From Desulfosporosinus youngiae DSM 17734 (GTDB lineage: Bacteria; Bacillota; Desulfitobacteriia; Desulfitobacteriales; Desulfitobacteriaceae), in contig NZ_CM001441.1 of the NCBI RefSeq assembly GCF_000244895.1, positions 682,001 to 746,000 on the forward strand: 64,000 nt of DNA, read 5' to 3'. Position 1 is the stretch's first letter. Each line of letters begins with the position of its first letter. A program made the position numbers and the translations under genes. Below, piece after piece: positions 16,555 through 24,975 of this stretch. The notes under the pieces were generated by a model. The model saw only the letters and a program-made list of their open reading frames with translations, had not been told where the DNA came from and did not search any database.

Positions 16555-18087
16555 GTGTTCAATCGATTCTGGGCTATTTTCGTAACTCTGATGTTAATTT
16601 TTGGACTTTCGGTTCAAGTTAAAGCAGCGGAGGCAGCTATTCACTCAGCCAAGAGTATGGGTGTTAAAAATAAGGCTGATTTTGTAGATGTTCAGCAAAT
16701 TATTCCATCTGTAGTGTTAGACATAAAGTATGCGACGGCGGATAATTTTACCCACACCAAGCTTTATGAGCGTCCCCAGGCGCTTCTTCGTCAAGGAACC
16801 GCGGATAAACTCAAAGAGGTCGCCGACGAAGTAGAAAAGAAAGGGTATCGATTAAAGATTTGGGATGCCTATAGGTGTCCTGAAGCTCAGTTTGAGATGT
16901 GGAATCACGTTCCCGATGTACGGTATGTAGCGAACCCGTATAAGGGTTATTCCAACCATTCCCGGGGGTCTGCTATCGATTTAACCCTTGTGGACATGGA
17001 GGGAAAGGAACTTGCTATGCCGACCGGTTTTGACAGTTTCACGCCGGATGCAGCGCGAGCCAATCAAAATGAAAATGCCAGGTACTTAGAAAATGTCATG
17101 GTTAAGCATGGATTTAAACCATTAGCCACTGAGTGGTGGCATTTTGATGATAAAGATACCTATCAGCCTGCCGATTCTGTCCAGGTTTTAGCGTCCACAG
17201 TGTCACCTCAAACTAAGGAAACGAGTATTACCATTAGTGCCATTGGTGATGTAACACTTGGCCAGGATGAACGATTTTTATATGAAGGTAGTTTCGATCA
17301 TTATTACCAACTGAAAGGACCCAATTATTTTTTCTCAGGGGTAAAGGAGATTTTAAGCGAAGATGATTTAACGATAGCTAACCTGGAAGGGACATTGACT
17401 GACGCAATAGAAAAACCCGACAAAAGGCACCAGGGAAATGGAGCATTTTTCTTCAGGGGAAATCCCCATTATACGTCAATTTTGAAGGATGGGAGCATAG
17501 AGGCCGTTAACTTAGCCAATAACCATAGTATGGACTTTCTGAATAAGGGTCTTGCCGATACTCAATCGACGTTGGATCATGCGGGGATAACCCATTTTGG
17601 GGATAAAAAGGTCGCTGTTTATGAAAAAAACGGAGTTAAAATAGGGCTGATAGGGGTTAATAGCTTAGGTCCGTTGGAGGAAGGGGTCGATATAGGAGAC
17701 CTTATGTCCGAACTAAAGGCTAACATTCAGACGTTGAAAGGAAGAGCTTCCTTAATCATAGTAAGTTTCCATTGGGGGATAGAAAACAACTATAATCCAA
17801 CTCAGGAGCAGCGTCAATTAGGTCAGTTTGCTGTTGATCAAGGGGCTGATTTAGTCCTTGGCCACCATCCGCACGTTCTCCAGACCTATGAAACTTATCA
17901 AGGTAAATGTATCGTTTATAGTCTGGGAAACTTTGTGTTTGGAGGGAATTCAAATCCAAAGTATAAAGACACGGAGATTTTTCGCCAAAAATATAGCTTT
18001 GTGAATGGTAAACTTGTTGAGATAAGTTCGCCTCAGGTAATACCATGCCGGTTATCAACCAGTTTTAGACCAGAGCCGGTAAAGTAA
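16555..18087 (+). CDS. Exported fusion: VanX-type D-Ala-D-Ala dipeptidase plus CapA-type phosphoesterase domain
   Basis: 510 residues. Signal peptide (residues 1-24, ending VKAAEA). Residues about 35-205 are peptidase M15D (VanX/DdpX): DIKYATADNF, WDAYRCPEAQFEMW, the zinc-binding SNHSRGSAIDLTL and the catalytic EWWHFD. After a Ser/Thr linker, residues about 223-490 form a PGA_cap (CapA-like) metallophosphatase: ISAIGDVTLGQ, ANLEGTL, NLANNHSMDF, VSFHWGIE, LGHHPHVLQ and YSLGNFVFGG. GTG 16555 follows ggaggtgg. Both domains point to the cell wall or capsule. I do not recall this pair on one chain as a standard architecture. Confidence 0.9.
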   Translation: MFNRFWAIFVTLMLIFGLSVQVKAAEAAIHSAKSMGVKNKADFVDVQQIIPSVVLDIKYATADNFTHTKLYERPQALLRQGTADKLKEVADEVEKKGYRLKIWDAYRCPEAQFEMWNHVPDVRYVANPYKGYSNHSRGSAIDLTLVDMEGKELAMPTGFDSFTPDAARANQNENARYLENVMVKHGFKPLATEWWHFDDKDTYQPADSVQVLASTVSPQTKETSITISAIGDVTLGQDERFLYEGSFDHYYQLKGPNYFFSGVKEILSEDDLTIANLEGTLTDAIEKPDKRHQGNGAFFFRGNPHYTSILKDGSIEAVNLANNHSMDFLNKGLADTQSTLDHAGITHFGDKKVAVYEKNGVKIGLIGVNSLGPLEEGVDIGDLMSELKANIQTLKGRASLIIVSFHWGIENNYNPTQEQRQLGQFAVDQGADLVLGHHPHVLQTYETYQGKCIVYSLGNFVFGGNSNPKYKDTEIFRQKYSFVNGKLVEISSPQVIPCRLSTSFRPEPVK

Positions 18088-18107
18088 CGTATTCTTTCCC
18101 GGACGTA

Positions 18108-18148
18108 AAAAAGGCTCCTCAATCCTATGGTGATTGAGGAGCCTTTTG
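18108..18148. terminator. Bidirectional terminator between the VanX-CapA gene and the lactate permease gene
   Basis: Perfect 14-bp stem AAGGCTCCTCAATC (18111-18124) and its complement (18132-18145), with T runs on both strands. Confidence 0.92.
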
Positions 18149-18171
18149 CCTGCTTTTTAAGTTAGGAGAAA

Positions 18172-19977
18172 TTACTTTGCAGCGGCACGCTTTAGAGCGG
18201 ATTGCTCGGAAAGCTTTTTGAGCCTGCCATTGTTCGTTGCAATAATATAGATTACACCAGCCCATATTGCTGCAGCAATAATCGTTCCAATATTAAAGAA
18301 TCCTTTTTGTGAAGAGTAGAGGATGGAATAACCGATTGCGCCGGGCAGTAAAGCGTAATAGGTGAATACAACCGCTGTTTTACGGATAACATAACCTTCT
18401 TTGCCAAGCAGACCTACGACGGCTGCAGCTGCAACAACATTGTGTACGCAAATAACGTTACCTGCTGCGCCCCCAATGGCTTGAAGTGCTACAATCCAAG
18501 TAGGATCAACCAGAATTCGTTCTCCGACACCGAACTGGAACAAGGAGAACATCATGTTGGAAACGGTGTTACTTCCAGCTACGAAAGCTCCAAGGCCGCC
18601 AATCAACGGAGCAAAGATCGGCCATGCAGCTCCAGCTAACCCGGCAACGGCTTCAGCAAGGACGATTGGCATTTTTTCAAAGCCGGCTGCACCACCTGCT
18701 GAATTCATAAACACTTGAACCATCGGAACGGTGAAGACTAGAGCGGAACCTGCACCAAGCATCGTCTTTGCTGAGCCTTTCCATGCTTTGGCATAAGCTG
18801 CGCCACTCATTTTATGCAGGAAGAAAGTGATGATGGTGACAAGGATAAAGGCTGAACCTGGTGAGAAGAGAATTTCCCAAGAGGCAGAAATACTCGTTCC
18901 GAAAATATTAGGCCAAGTAATTTTAGCGCTTTTCAGGAAATTAGTCAGTGGGACTACAGTTCTGGTAAGAACAAGGACCAGTCCAATCAGAACATAAGGC
19001 ATCCAGGCCATTATACTGCTCATCCTGGTTTTAGCGGAAACATCCTGAATTTCGATCGTGCCGGACCACTCTGGATCCCACTGGTCTTTCGATTCAAAAT
19101 CCCAAGCTTCTCCTTTTGGCATCAAGAAACCAGCCTTAGCAGCAGGAACAACAATTGCTAGACCGATTAATCCGCCGAAAATGGAGGGGAATTCCGGTCC
19201 GAGTAAGTTGGCTACAGCAAGGTAGGGAACGGTCATACAAAACGCTGCAAAAAGCGCAAATTTCCAAATTTGAAGACCTTCACTAAACGATTTATTTTTA
19301 CCAAAGTAACGAGTCATGAAAGATACAACGAAAAGAGGAATAAGGGCGCCTGCGGCAAAATGCAGGAATGCAACTTTGGTAGCGACAGCGAATCCGATAA
19401 ATGAATGCCAGTCTGTGTAACCCAAGGATGCTGCATACGCTTGTAATTCAGGCGTGTTGAGTCCAGTGCTGACTCCGACGAGCATCGGTGTTCCTACAGC
19501 TCCGAAGGAAACAGGGGTGCTTTGAATCATCATTCCGGCTACGACGGCAGCCATTGCAGGGAATCCGAGTCCAACCATTAGAGGAACAGCTACGGCAGCG
19601 GGCGTTCCAAATCCGGAGGAGCCTTCTACGAAGGAGCCAAAAAGCCAAGCAACAATAATAACTTGAATTCTGCGGTCTGCAGTGATTCCAGTAAAGCCTC
19701 TGCGAATAGCTTGAAGGCCGCCACCTTCTTGCAAGGTATTTAAAAGTAGAATGGCTCCAAAAATAATGTACATAAGCGTAATAGCAGTAATAATTCCATT
19801 AACAGTTGCGGCACCAACTTGGGCACCAGGAATTTTCCAAACAAAAAGTGCAAGTACTACGGCTGTAATGTATGAGAGCGGCATGGCCTTGCTAGCAGGC
19901 CATTTTAAACCTACAAGAAAAATTGCTACAACCGCAATGGGAAGTATGGATAGTAAAGCTAATAATCCTGTGCTCAT
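18172..19977 (-). CDS. lctP: L-lactate permease LctP
   Basis: 601 residues with some 13 hydrophobic segments, the usual size and layout of the LctP family (lactate/glycolate:H+ symporters). Family motifs seen: [64 protein letters not shown] and [20 protein letters not shown]-type C-terminus. ATG 19977 with aaggaggtt on the minus strand. In a lactate-oxidising sulfate or metal reducer this is the entry point for the main electron donor; that role is inferred. Confidence 0.95.
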   Translation of the reverse strand: MSTGLLALLSILPIAVVAIFLVGLKWPASKAMPLSYITAVVLALFVWKIPGAQVGAATVNGIITAITLMYIIFGAILLLNTLQEGGGLQAIRRGFTGITADRRIQVIIVAWLFGSFVEGSSGFGTPAAVAVPLMVGLGFPAMAAVVAGMMIQSTPVSFGAVGTPMLVGVSTGLNTPELQAYAASLGYTDWHSFIGFAVATKVAFLHFAAGALIPLFVVSFMTRYFGKNKSFSEGLQIWKFALFAAFCMTVPYLAVANLLGPEFPSIFGGLIGLAIVVPAAKAGFLMPKGEAWDFESKDQWDPEWSGTIEIQDVSAKTRMSSIMAWMPYVLIGLVLVLTRTVVPLTNFLKSAKITWPNIFGTSISASWEILFSPGSAFILVTIITFFLHKMSGAAYAKAWKGSAKTMLGAGSALVFTVPMVQVFMNSAGGAAGFEKMPIVLAEAVAGLAGAAWPIFAPLIGGLGAFVAGSNTVSNMMFSLFQFGVGERILVDPTWIVALQAIGGAAGNVICVHNVVAAAAVVGLLGKEGYVIRKTAVVFTYYALLPGAIGYSILYSSQKGFFNIGTIIAAAIWAGVIYIIATNNGRLKKLSEQSALKRAAAK

Positions 19978-20638
19978 TAATAAACCTCCTTGATTTTTGT
20001 TATCTCTGTTCTATACCAATAATTTAAACATTCCCCCCTTTCCCATAGACTATACCTCTTTCATAAGTTAACAGAACAGCAGGTGGCCGACCTGTCAGAC
20101 CGGTTTGAGCCAAAAATAACTTTTCAAAAGGTTATACATATAATAAACTATATTGAAAATATTTTCAATAATTGAGTTTATTTTCACTAATAAATAGTGT
20201 AAGTTTATTTTAAATATATTATTTATTAGAATATTTACATTTAAACAATTGGGAAAATTTTAAAGAGGCTGAATTATTCTGAATAACTATTGGAATTTAT
20301 TAAATAGTTTTTATTTTGTAGATTATTTTTAGTTTTGTCGCAAATATTTGCAGTTAACGCGAATATTATTTATAATTACCATGTATTTATTAAATTTGGT
20401 TTCTCGCTAGATTTAGCAATTTAGCTTGAAATTCTCACCAATTATAAGAAGAGTAGCCCAATTCTAAGATCAATAATTTCGGACTTTAGTTCAGTAACGT
20501 CAGAAGAATACTTCTTTCTTCGTCTATAATTATTAAGGAGTGATAACATAATATTTGACCTGTTTTTGATTTGGGTTCTGCTCTGCAGGGGGAACTCTAA
20601 AACGTATACTCCCTTTCGGAAAAAATGATGAAGAGAGG
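19978..20638. other. Long AT-rich intergenic region between lctP and the DUF4309 gene
   Basis: 660 bases, very AT-rich. Contains the GntR-like site at 20091-20103 and an ATAAT-rich central stretch; no open frame with a ribosome site was found. Presumably holds promoters for both divergent genes. Confidence 0.6.
20091..20103. promoter_or_regulatory. GntR/LldR-like operator upstream of lctP
   Basis: CCTGTCAGACCGG, which on the minus strand reads CCGGTCTGACAGG. It approximates the TGGTCNGACCA type of dyad bound by FadR-subfamily GntR regulators such as LldR, about 115 bases before lctP. One half-site is imperfect. Confidence 0.35.
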
Positions 20639-21307
20639 ATGAAAAATATGATAACAACCATTAAAAAGAAAGCCGTAATGGGGGTAATAGCTACTCTTTT
20701 TCTAGCCCTTATTGGCGGTTGTTCACCATCGAGTTCCGAGCCTCCGGCCCCACCTTCGCAGGCGGATTCTATATCTCAGACGGCTCCCCCTTCAGAGACG
20801 ATTCCGCCATCATCTTCATCTCAAACTACGGATGCAAATCAAGCGCTATTAGTAAATATGAGGCAGTTAGCGGAGCAAGGAAAAGTGATTAACAGCGATT
20901 TTCCAGTGAAGTCAATTGTAATTGAAGATGTGATAGAAAAATGGGGGAAGGCTGATAAAACGGATTGGGTTGCAGCTGCCAAAGGAAACTATGCCACCTA
21001 CTCTAAACATGCCATTGTTTTTGGGTTCAACAAAGGCTCTCAAATTTTTGAAGTCCGTTCATTTGATAAACAATTGAAGAATCTTTCACTTGCTGAAACC
21101 AAAGAGGTCTACGGAACTCCGGCTTATGATGTGAAAGTCAATGGAGAAGAGATTATTGGGTACACTGCAGGGCCAGAGTTCAAGATTGAATTTGTATTCC
21201 CGGAACCAACTAATAGTAATTCCAACCCTATGATGGATCACTATCTCGTTCTTTATCCTAGAGGAACCGTAAATTTGATGGCGGATGATCCTGGCAGAGA
21301 GTGGTAA
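20639..21307 (+). CDS. DUF4309 lipoprotein (YjgB-like)
   Basis: 222 residues. The signal peptide ends in a lipobox (LIGGC, Cys about 29). A Pro/Ser-rich linker (about residues 30-65) leads into a DUF4309 domain (VIEDVIEKWGKAD, ATYSKHAIVFGFNKGSQIFEVRS, EVYGTPAYDVKVNGEEIIGY), as in B. subtilis YjgB. Surface lipoprotein of unknown role. Two close starts: ATG 20639 and ATG 20648. The second has the better placed agagg site. Confidence 0.82.
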   Translation: MKNMITTIKKKAVMGVIATLFLALIGGCSPSSSEPPAPPSQADSISQTAPPSETIPPSSSSQTTDANQALLVNMRQLAEQGKVINSDFPVKSIVIEDVIEKWGKADKTDWVAAAKGNYATYSKHAIVFGFNKGSQIFEVRSFDKQLKNLSLAETKEVYGTPAYDVKVNGEEIIGYTAGPEFKIEFVFPEPTNSNSNPMMDHYLVLYPRGTVNLMADDPGREW

Positions 21308-21336
21308 GCATTAAGCAATTTAGCACATAAAGCTTT

Positions 21337-21375
21337 AAAGCAGTTCAGCCTATTATGACGGCTGAACTGCTTTTT
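21337..21375 (+). terminator. Terminator after the DUF4309 gene
   Basis: AAAGCAGTTCAGCC (21337-21350) pairs with GGCTGAACTGCTTT (21360-21373), then TT. Confidence 0.92.
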
Positions 21376-21435
21376 GTGTTATAGCGCTTCTCCTTGACAG
21401 CAGGATTCACATCGATTATATTATTCTCAAATAGC

Positions 21436-21566
21436 TTACTAAGTTAATAAATTTACTTACATAATAAGTTTACTCAGTTAACAAATTTGCTTAGTTATTA
21501 TATTTGTAAAGCTTATAAACCAGGCAGGAATATATTTACTGATTTATTAACTTACTAAATTTAATG
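21436..21566. repeat. Repeated TTRCTNA-type motifs upstream of the TetR gene
   Basis: Five copies of a TTACTAAGTTAATAA-like sequence start at 21436, 21470, 21487, 21536 and 21552 (variants TTACTCAGTTA, TTGCTTAGTTA, TTACTGATTTA, TTACTAAATTT). They lie 50-180 bases before the regulator start and look like an operator array for autoregulation. Confidence 0.5.
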
Positions 21567-21615
21567 AGCTGATAGTTGATTCTTATTATTTCAGACTCTT
21601 GAAAGGGAGATCAGA

Positions 21616-22260
21616 ATGGATCATTTTACAGATTCAAACCGGTTTGGAACCTCAGGCAGGAACTCAATAAGCCGCCGTGAACGAAAAAAAGAAGAAACTA
21701 AAACCAGAATCATTGATACAGCAATCAAGCACTTTCAAAACCAAGGGTACGAGGCAACGACCATGGAACAAATAGCAGAGGAGGTTGATATTTCTAAAGT
21801 CACGCTGTATAACTACTTCTCCTCGAAAGAAGTGATCGTGAGTGAGTTTTTTCAAAGAATGAGCCATGAATTTGTGGATTTAGTATTAGCAGCTTTAGAA
21901 GAGCAACCAAATACTCCTTCGAAGATTTTTGAAATGTTTCGCCAACAGTTTGAGTGGAATGCTCAGTACCGTGAACTTCTCCAGGTTTACTTTGTACATC
22001 AGTTTCAATCTATGCTAAAACCAGAGAGTTATCAGGGAAGCGGATTAGATATTGTTTTGGCCCAAATCATACGGCACGGACAAGAACAGGGTGAAGTGCG
22101 AACAGATATGTCCACTGAGTACCTGGCAAAACACCTGGAAATGATGTATATCATGCAGTTTCTAGTATGGGTATTAGAGCCTGAAGCCTGGGATGCTGAG
22201 AAAAATCTTGGAGCGATGGTCGACTTATTTATGCACGGCGTCGAAAGTCGAAGAGAGTGA
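21616..22260 (+). CDS. TetR family transcriptional regulator
   Basis: 214 residues. The N-terminal TetR helix-turn-helix is at about residues 30-75: TRIIDTAIKHFQNQGYEATT, MEQIAEEVDISKVTLYNYFSSKEVIV. The C-terminal ligand domain is divergent, so no ligand is predicted. ATG 21616 with ribosome site aaagggagatc. The downstream radical SAM gene follows after seven bases, so the two are probably one transcript controlled by the repeated motifs upstream. Confidence 0.92.
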   Translation: MDHFTDSNRFGTSGRNSISRRERKKEETKTRIIDTAIKHFQNQGYEATTMEQIAEEVDISKVTLYNYFSSKEVIVSEFFQRMSHEFVDLVLAALEEQPNTPSKIFEMFRQQFEWNAQYRELLQVYFVHQFQSMLKPESYQGSGLDIVLAQIIRHGQEQGEVRTDMSTEYLAKHLEMMYIMQFLVWVLEPEAWDAEKNLGAMVDLFMHGVESRRE

Positions 22261-22267
22261 GGAACAG

Positions 22268-23632
22268 ATGATGAAAGTAATGTTGATCCAACCTCCCAGC
22301 AGTACTTTGTTTATGGATAAAGTGTATATGTATGAACCCCTTGGGCTGGAGTACCTGGGGGCGGGTCTTAAAGAAGATGGTCATGAGGTCTTGCTCCTGG
22401 ATGCTCGTCTGGAACCTGATTTTGTCTCCGCTTTCCTGTCCTTTCAACCAGACATCGTAGGATTAACGGGATATACTAACCACTTAACGATCGTCAAAGA
22501 CATCGCTATTCGTCTGAAAGAGATCGACCCAAGGGTCTTTATCATCGTGGGAGGACATCACGCCACCGTAAAGCCTAAGGATTATAATGTCCCGGCCATT
22601 GATTTAGTGGTATTGGGAGAAGGAGTTTTTACCCTTCGCGAGGTCATGAAACATCGATCACTCCAACGAGCCCTCGATGATATACCGGGTCTGGCGATTC
22701 CCGGAAGTGAAATGGTGTTTACGAAGGATCGCCCCTATACTAATCTTGATGACTTGCCCTTTCCGGATCGTTCCCTTACTGCCCAATACAGAACATCATA
22801 TTTCAGTGATTGGATGAAACCCATAGCCTCTATTCGAACCTCCCTGGGTTGTTTTGCCCGCTGTAACTTCTGTGCTCTCTGGGCAATTACGGGAGGCAGA
22901 TATCTGCAACGACAACCGGAAAAAATTGTGGAGGAGTTGCAGAACGTTCGGGAAGAGATTGTTTTCTTCTGTGATGATGAATCCATGTGTGATACTCGCA
23001 GGATGGATAGATTGGCAGATTTAATTATCGAAGCAGGAATTAAAAAGAAGTATTTCCTTTATGGTCGTGTGGATACGATTATCAAGCACCCAGAACTCTT
23101 TGCTAAGTGGAAGAAAGCTGGTTTAACACAAGTCTTCGTAGGTTTTGAAAGTTTTTCAGATACAAGGCTAAAGGAATTGAACAAAGGAATCACTGTCGAA
23201 CAGCAAAAACAAGCGGTTAAGATTTTAAATGACCTTAAAGTGGATATCTATGCAGCCTTCGTCATTGATCCATCCTTTACACGCCAAGAGTTTAACCAAT
23301 TAACTGACTATGTTCGGAAACTCAATGTGTCCTATGCGGCCATTTCAATTCTTACCCCCTTACCGGGTACTCAGTTATTTGAACAGACAGAGCATCAGCT
23401 AATAGCGACAGATCCTAAATTTTTCGACTTTATGCATACAGTCTTGCCCACAACCCTGCCTCTGAAAGAATTCTACAGCGAATATGCCAGGACCATCATG
23501 AATGCGACGCCTACTCTGCGTTATCTTAAGTTCTTATCAAAATTCGATTGGAAGAGGAGACTGCCAATCATGAAAGATCTGCTAGGTATTGTGAAGGACG
23601 TCCGAGAAGGCTATAAGTGGCATCAGTTATAA
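22268..23632 (+). CDS. B12-binding radical SAM protein (BchE/HpnP-like)
   Basis: 454 residues. Start at ATG 22268, just after the TetR stop, with gagg as ribosome site; the open frame extends upstream within the TetR gene. The N-terminal cobalamin-binding domain (residues about 1-130: PLGLEYLGAGLKEDGHEVLLLDAR, VGGHHATVKP) precedes a radical SAM core with the cluster motif CFARCNFC (CxxxCxxC, about residue 196) and FCDDESMCD. The fold is that of cobalamin-dependent methyltransferases or cyclases, which act on unreactive carbons or phosphinates. Substrate unknown; HpnP-like hopanoid methylation is only one possibility. Confidence 0.88.
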   Translation: MMKVMLIQPPSSTLFMDKVYMYEPLGLEYLGAGLKEDGHEVLLLDARLEPDFVSAFLSFQPDIVGLTGYTNHLTIVKDIAIRLKEIDPRVFIIVGGHHATVKPKDYNVPAIDLVVLGEGVFTLREVMKHRSLQRALDDIPGLAIPGSEMVFTKDRPYTNLDDLPFPDRSLTAQYRTSYFSDWMKPIASIRTSLGCFARCNFCALWAITGGRYLQRQPEKIVEELQNVREEIVFFCDDESMCDTRRMDRLADLIIEAGIKKKYFLYGRVDTIIKHPELFAKWKKAGLTQVFVGFESFSDTRLKELNKGITVEQQKQAVKILNDLKVDIYAAFVIDPSFTRQEFNQLTDYVRKLNVSYAAISILTPLPGTQLFEQTEHQLIATDPKFFDFMHTVLPTTLPLKEFYSEYARTIMNATPTLRYLKFLSKFDWKRRLPIMKDLLGIVKDVREGYKWHQL

Positions 23633-23649
23633 TTCGTCAGTTTCGTCAT

Positions 23650-23687
23650 AAGGGCTCTCACAGCTCAAAGCTGAGAGAGCCTTTAAT
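23650..23687 (+). terminator. Terminator after the radical SAM gene
   Basis: AAGGGCTCTCACAGCT pairs with AGCTGAGAGAGCCTTT (stem about 15 bp, one mismatch and one wobble), followed by AATA. Confidence 0.85.
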
Positions 23688-23776
23688 ACTAAACCAGCCG
23701 AGTTTTTTAGTGATTTTGGATATTAGTGCTTGACTGGAGTACACTGTAGATATTAAAAGTTACAGGAGGTCGTTGG

Positions 23777-24064
23777 ATGGATCGATTAGCACTGATTCTA
23801 CTTGGAATTGCAGTATTCTTTGCGGGTATAACCTATTTTCTTGGGCGAGTATTGCCGCGTGTAAAGAGTATCAAATATTCACCAGCCGTACTGTGCTTAC
23901 TTGTAGGTCTGTATTACCTTTACTTAGCTATGATTGTGCGCAGCGGTGAAGGATTTGAAGACTTAGCGAATCTATTACTATCAATAATGTCTCTCACAGG
24001 CTTTGTCTCGGCGCTGATTACAGCTTTGATCCTGGATTTTTTATTGCCTCGGTTTAAATCTTAG
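23777..24064 (+). CDS. Small three-span membrane protein, unknown
   Basis: 95 residues, three hydrophobic segments (about residues 4-23, 37-55 and 63-90). ATG 23777 has ribosome site acaggaggtcg. No catalytic residues or recognised domain. It precedes the MerR gene by 82 bases, but that gene has its own promoter, so a link is not shown. Confidence 0.65.
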   Translation: MDRLALILLGIAVFFAGITYFLGRVLPRVKSIKYSPAVLCLLVGLYYLYLAMIVRSGEGFEDLANLLLSIMSLTGFVSALITALILDFLLPRFKS

Positions 24065-24096
24065 CTGGGAGTTTATAAAAAAGTTTCAATAACCTC

Positions 24097-24127
24097 TTTA
24101 CATTGACGTTACGTAAAGGTGTATATT
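24097..24127 (+). promoter_or_regulatory. MerR-type promoter (19-bp spacer with dyad)
   Basis: TTTACA (24097-24102), 19-base spacer, TATATT (24122-24127). The dyad CTTTAC...GTAAAG (24096-24101 and 24113-24118) overlaps the -35 hexamer and the spacer. Over-long spacers spanned by a dyad are the hallmark of promoters untwisted by MerR regulators, so this is a likely autoregulated promoter. Confidence 0.7.
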
Positions 24128-24146
24128 TGTTTCAGGAGGTGATCAC

Positions 24147-24911
24147 GTGGAATACACAGTGCAAAAATTAGGTCGGCTGGCAGGCGTCAGCACTCGTACT
24201 CTGAGATATTATGATGAGATAGGAATCCTTAAGCCGGCAAGGATTAACTCGTCAGGGTATCGCATTTATGGTCAGGCGGAGGTCGATCGGCTGCAGCAGA
24301 TTCTTTTTTACAGAGAGTTGGGTGTGGGCTTGGACAGTATTAAAAACATCGTTACAGCACCGTCCTTCGACGGAACAAAGGCACTGAGAGAACATCGTGA
24401 GAAGCTTCTTGAAAAAAGAGAGCAGTTAGATGCATTGATTTCCAATGTTGACAAAACTATTGCGCTAACCGAAGGGAGAATTACAATGACGGATAAAGAA
24501 AAGTTTGAAGGCTTTAAGCAAAAGCTTGTAGATGACAATGAAGCAAAGTATGGTAAGGAAATCCGCGAAAAATATGGTGATGAAACGGTTAACAAATCCA
24601 ATCAAAAGCTTATGGGTTTGTCACAAGAGCAATACGACGAAATGATGAAGCTTGCTACAGAGGTTAATGAGACCCTTTATGCTGCCTTTAAAACGGGGGA
24701 TCCTGCAGGAGAACTTGCTCAAAAAACAGCGGATCTCCATCGTCAGTGGCTATGTTATTCGTGGAATAGCTATTCAAAAGAAGCTCATGCCGGGCTTGCT
24801 CAGATGTATGTAGATGATCCGAGATTCACAGCTTATTATGACGAGAAACAACCGGGTGCTGCAGAATTCTTAAGAGATGCAATTTTCATTTATACTGGAA
24901 GCAAGAAATAG
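24147..24911 (+). CDS. MerR family regulator with TipAS drug-sensing domain
   Basis: 254 residues. Residues 1-70 are the MerR winged helix (VQKLGRLAGVSTRTLRYYDEIGIL, KPARINSSGYRIYG). A coiled-coil linker (about 75-110) leads to a TipAS domain (about 135-250: KYGDETVNKSNQKL, HRQWLCYSWNSYSKEAHAGLAQMYVDD). TipAS domains in TipAL bind thiopeptide antibiotics; here the ligand is unknown. GTG 24147 with ribosome site aggaggtgat. No efflux gene is adjacent. Confidence 0.92.
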   Translation: MEYTVQKLGRLAGVSTRTLRYYDEIGILKPARINSSGYRIYGQAEVDRLQQILFYRELGVGLDSIKNIVTAPSFDGTKALREHREKLLEKREQLDALISNVDKTIALTEGRITMTDKEKFEGFKQKLVDDNEAKYGKEIREKYGDETVNKSNQKLMGLSQEQYDEMMKLATEVNETLYAAFKTGDPAGELAQKTADLHRQWLCYSWNSYSKEAHAGLAQMYVDDPRFTAYYDEKQPGAAEFLRDAIFIYTGSKK

Positions 24912-24912
24912 G

Positions 24913-24975
24913 GAAACAAGGGGACAGGGCACTATTTGCCGAAAAAGCAAAACAGTGCACCTGTCCCCTTGTTTC
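24913..24975. repeat. REP-like long palindrome
   Basis: GAAACAAGGGGACAGG (24913-24928) is perfectly repeated inverted at 24960-24975. The interior GGGCACTATTTGCCG...CAGTGCAC also pairs in part. This 'ggggacag...ctgtcccc' type of palindrome recurs in Clostridia genomes from memory; only one copy is in this window. The right arm overlaps the last two bases of the DUF401 gene and probably also terminates both flanking genes. Confidence 0.75.
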
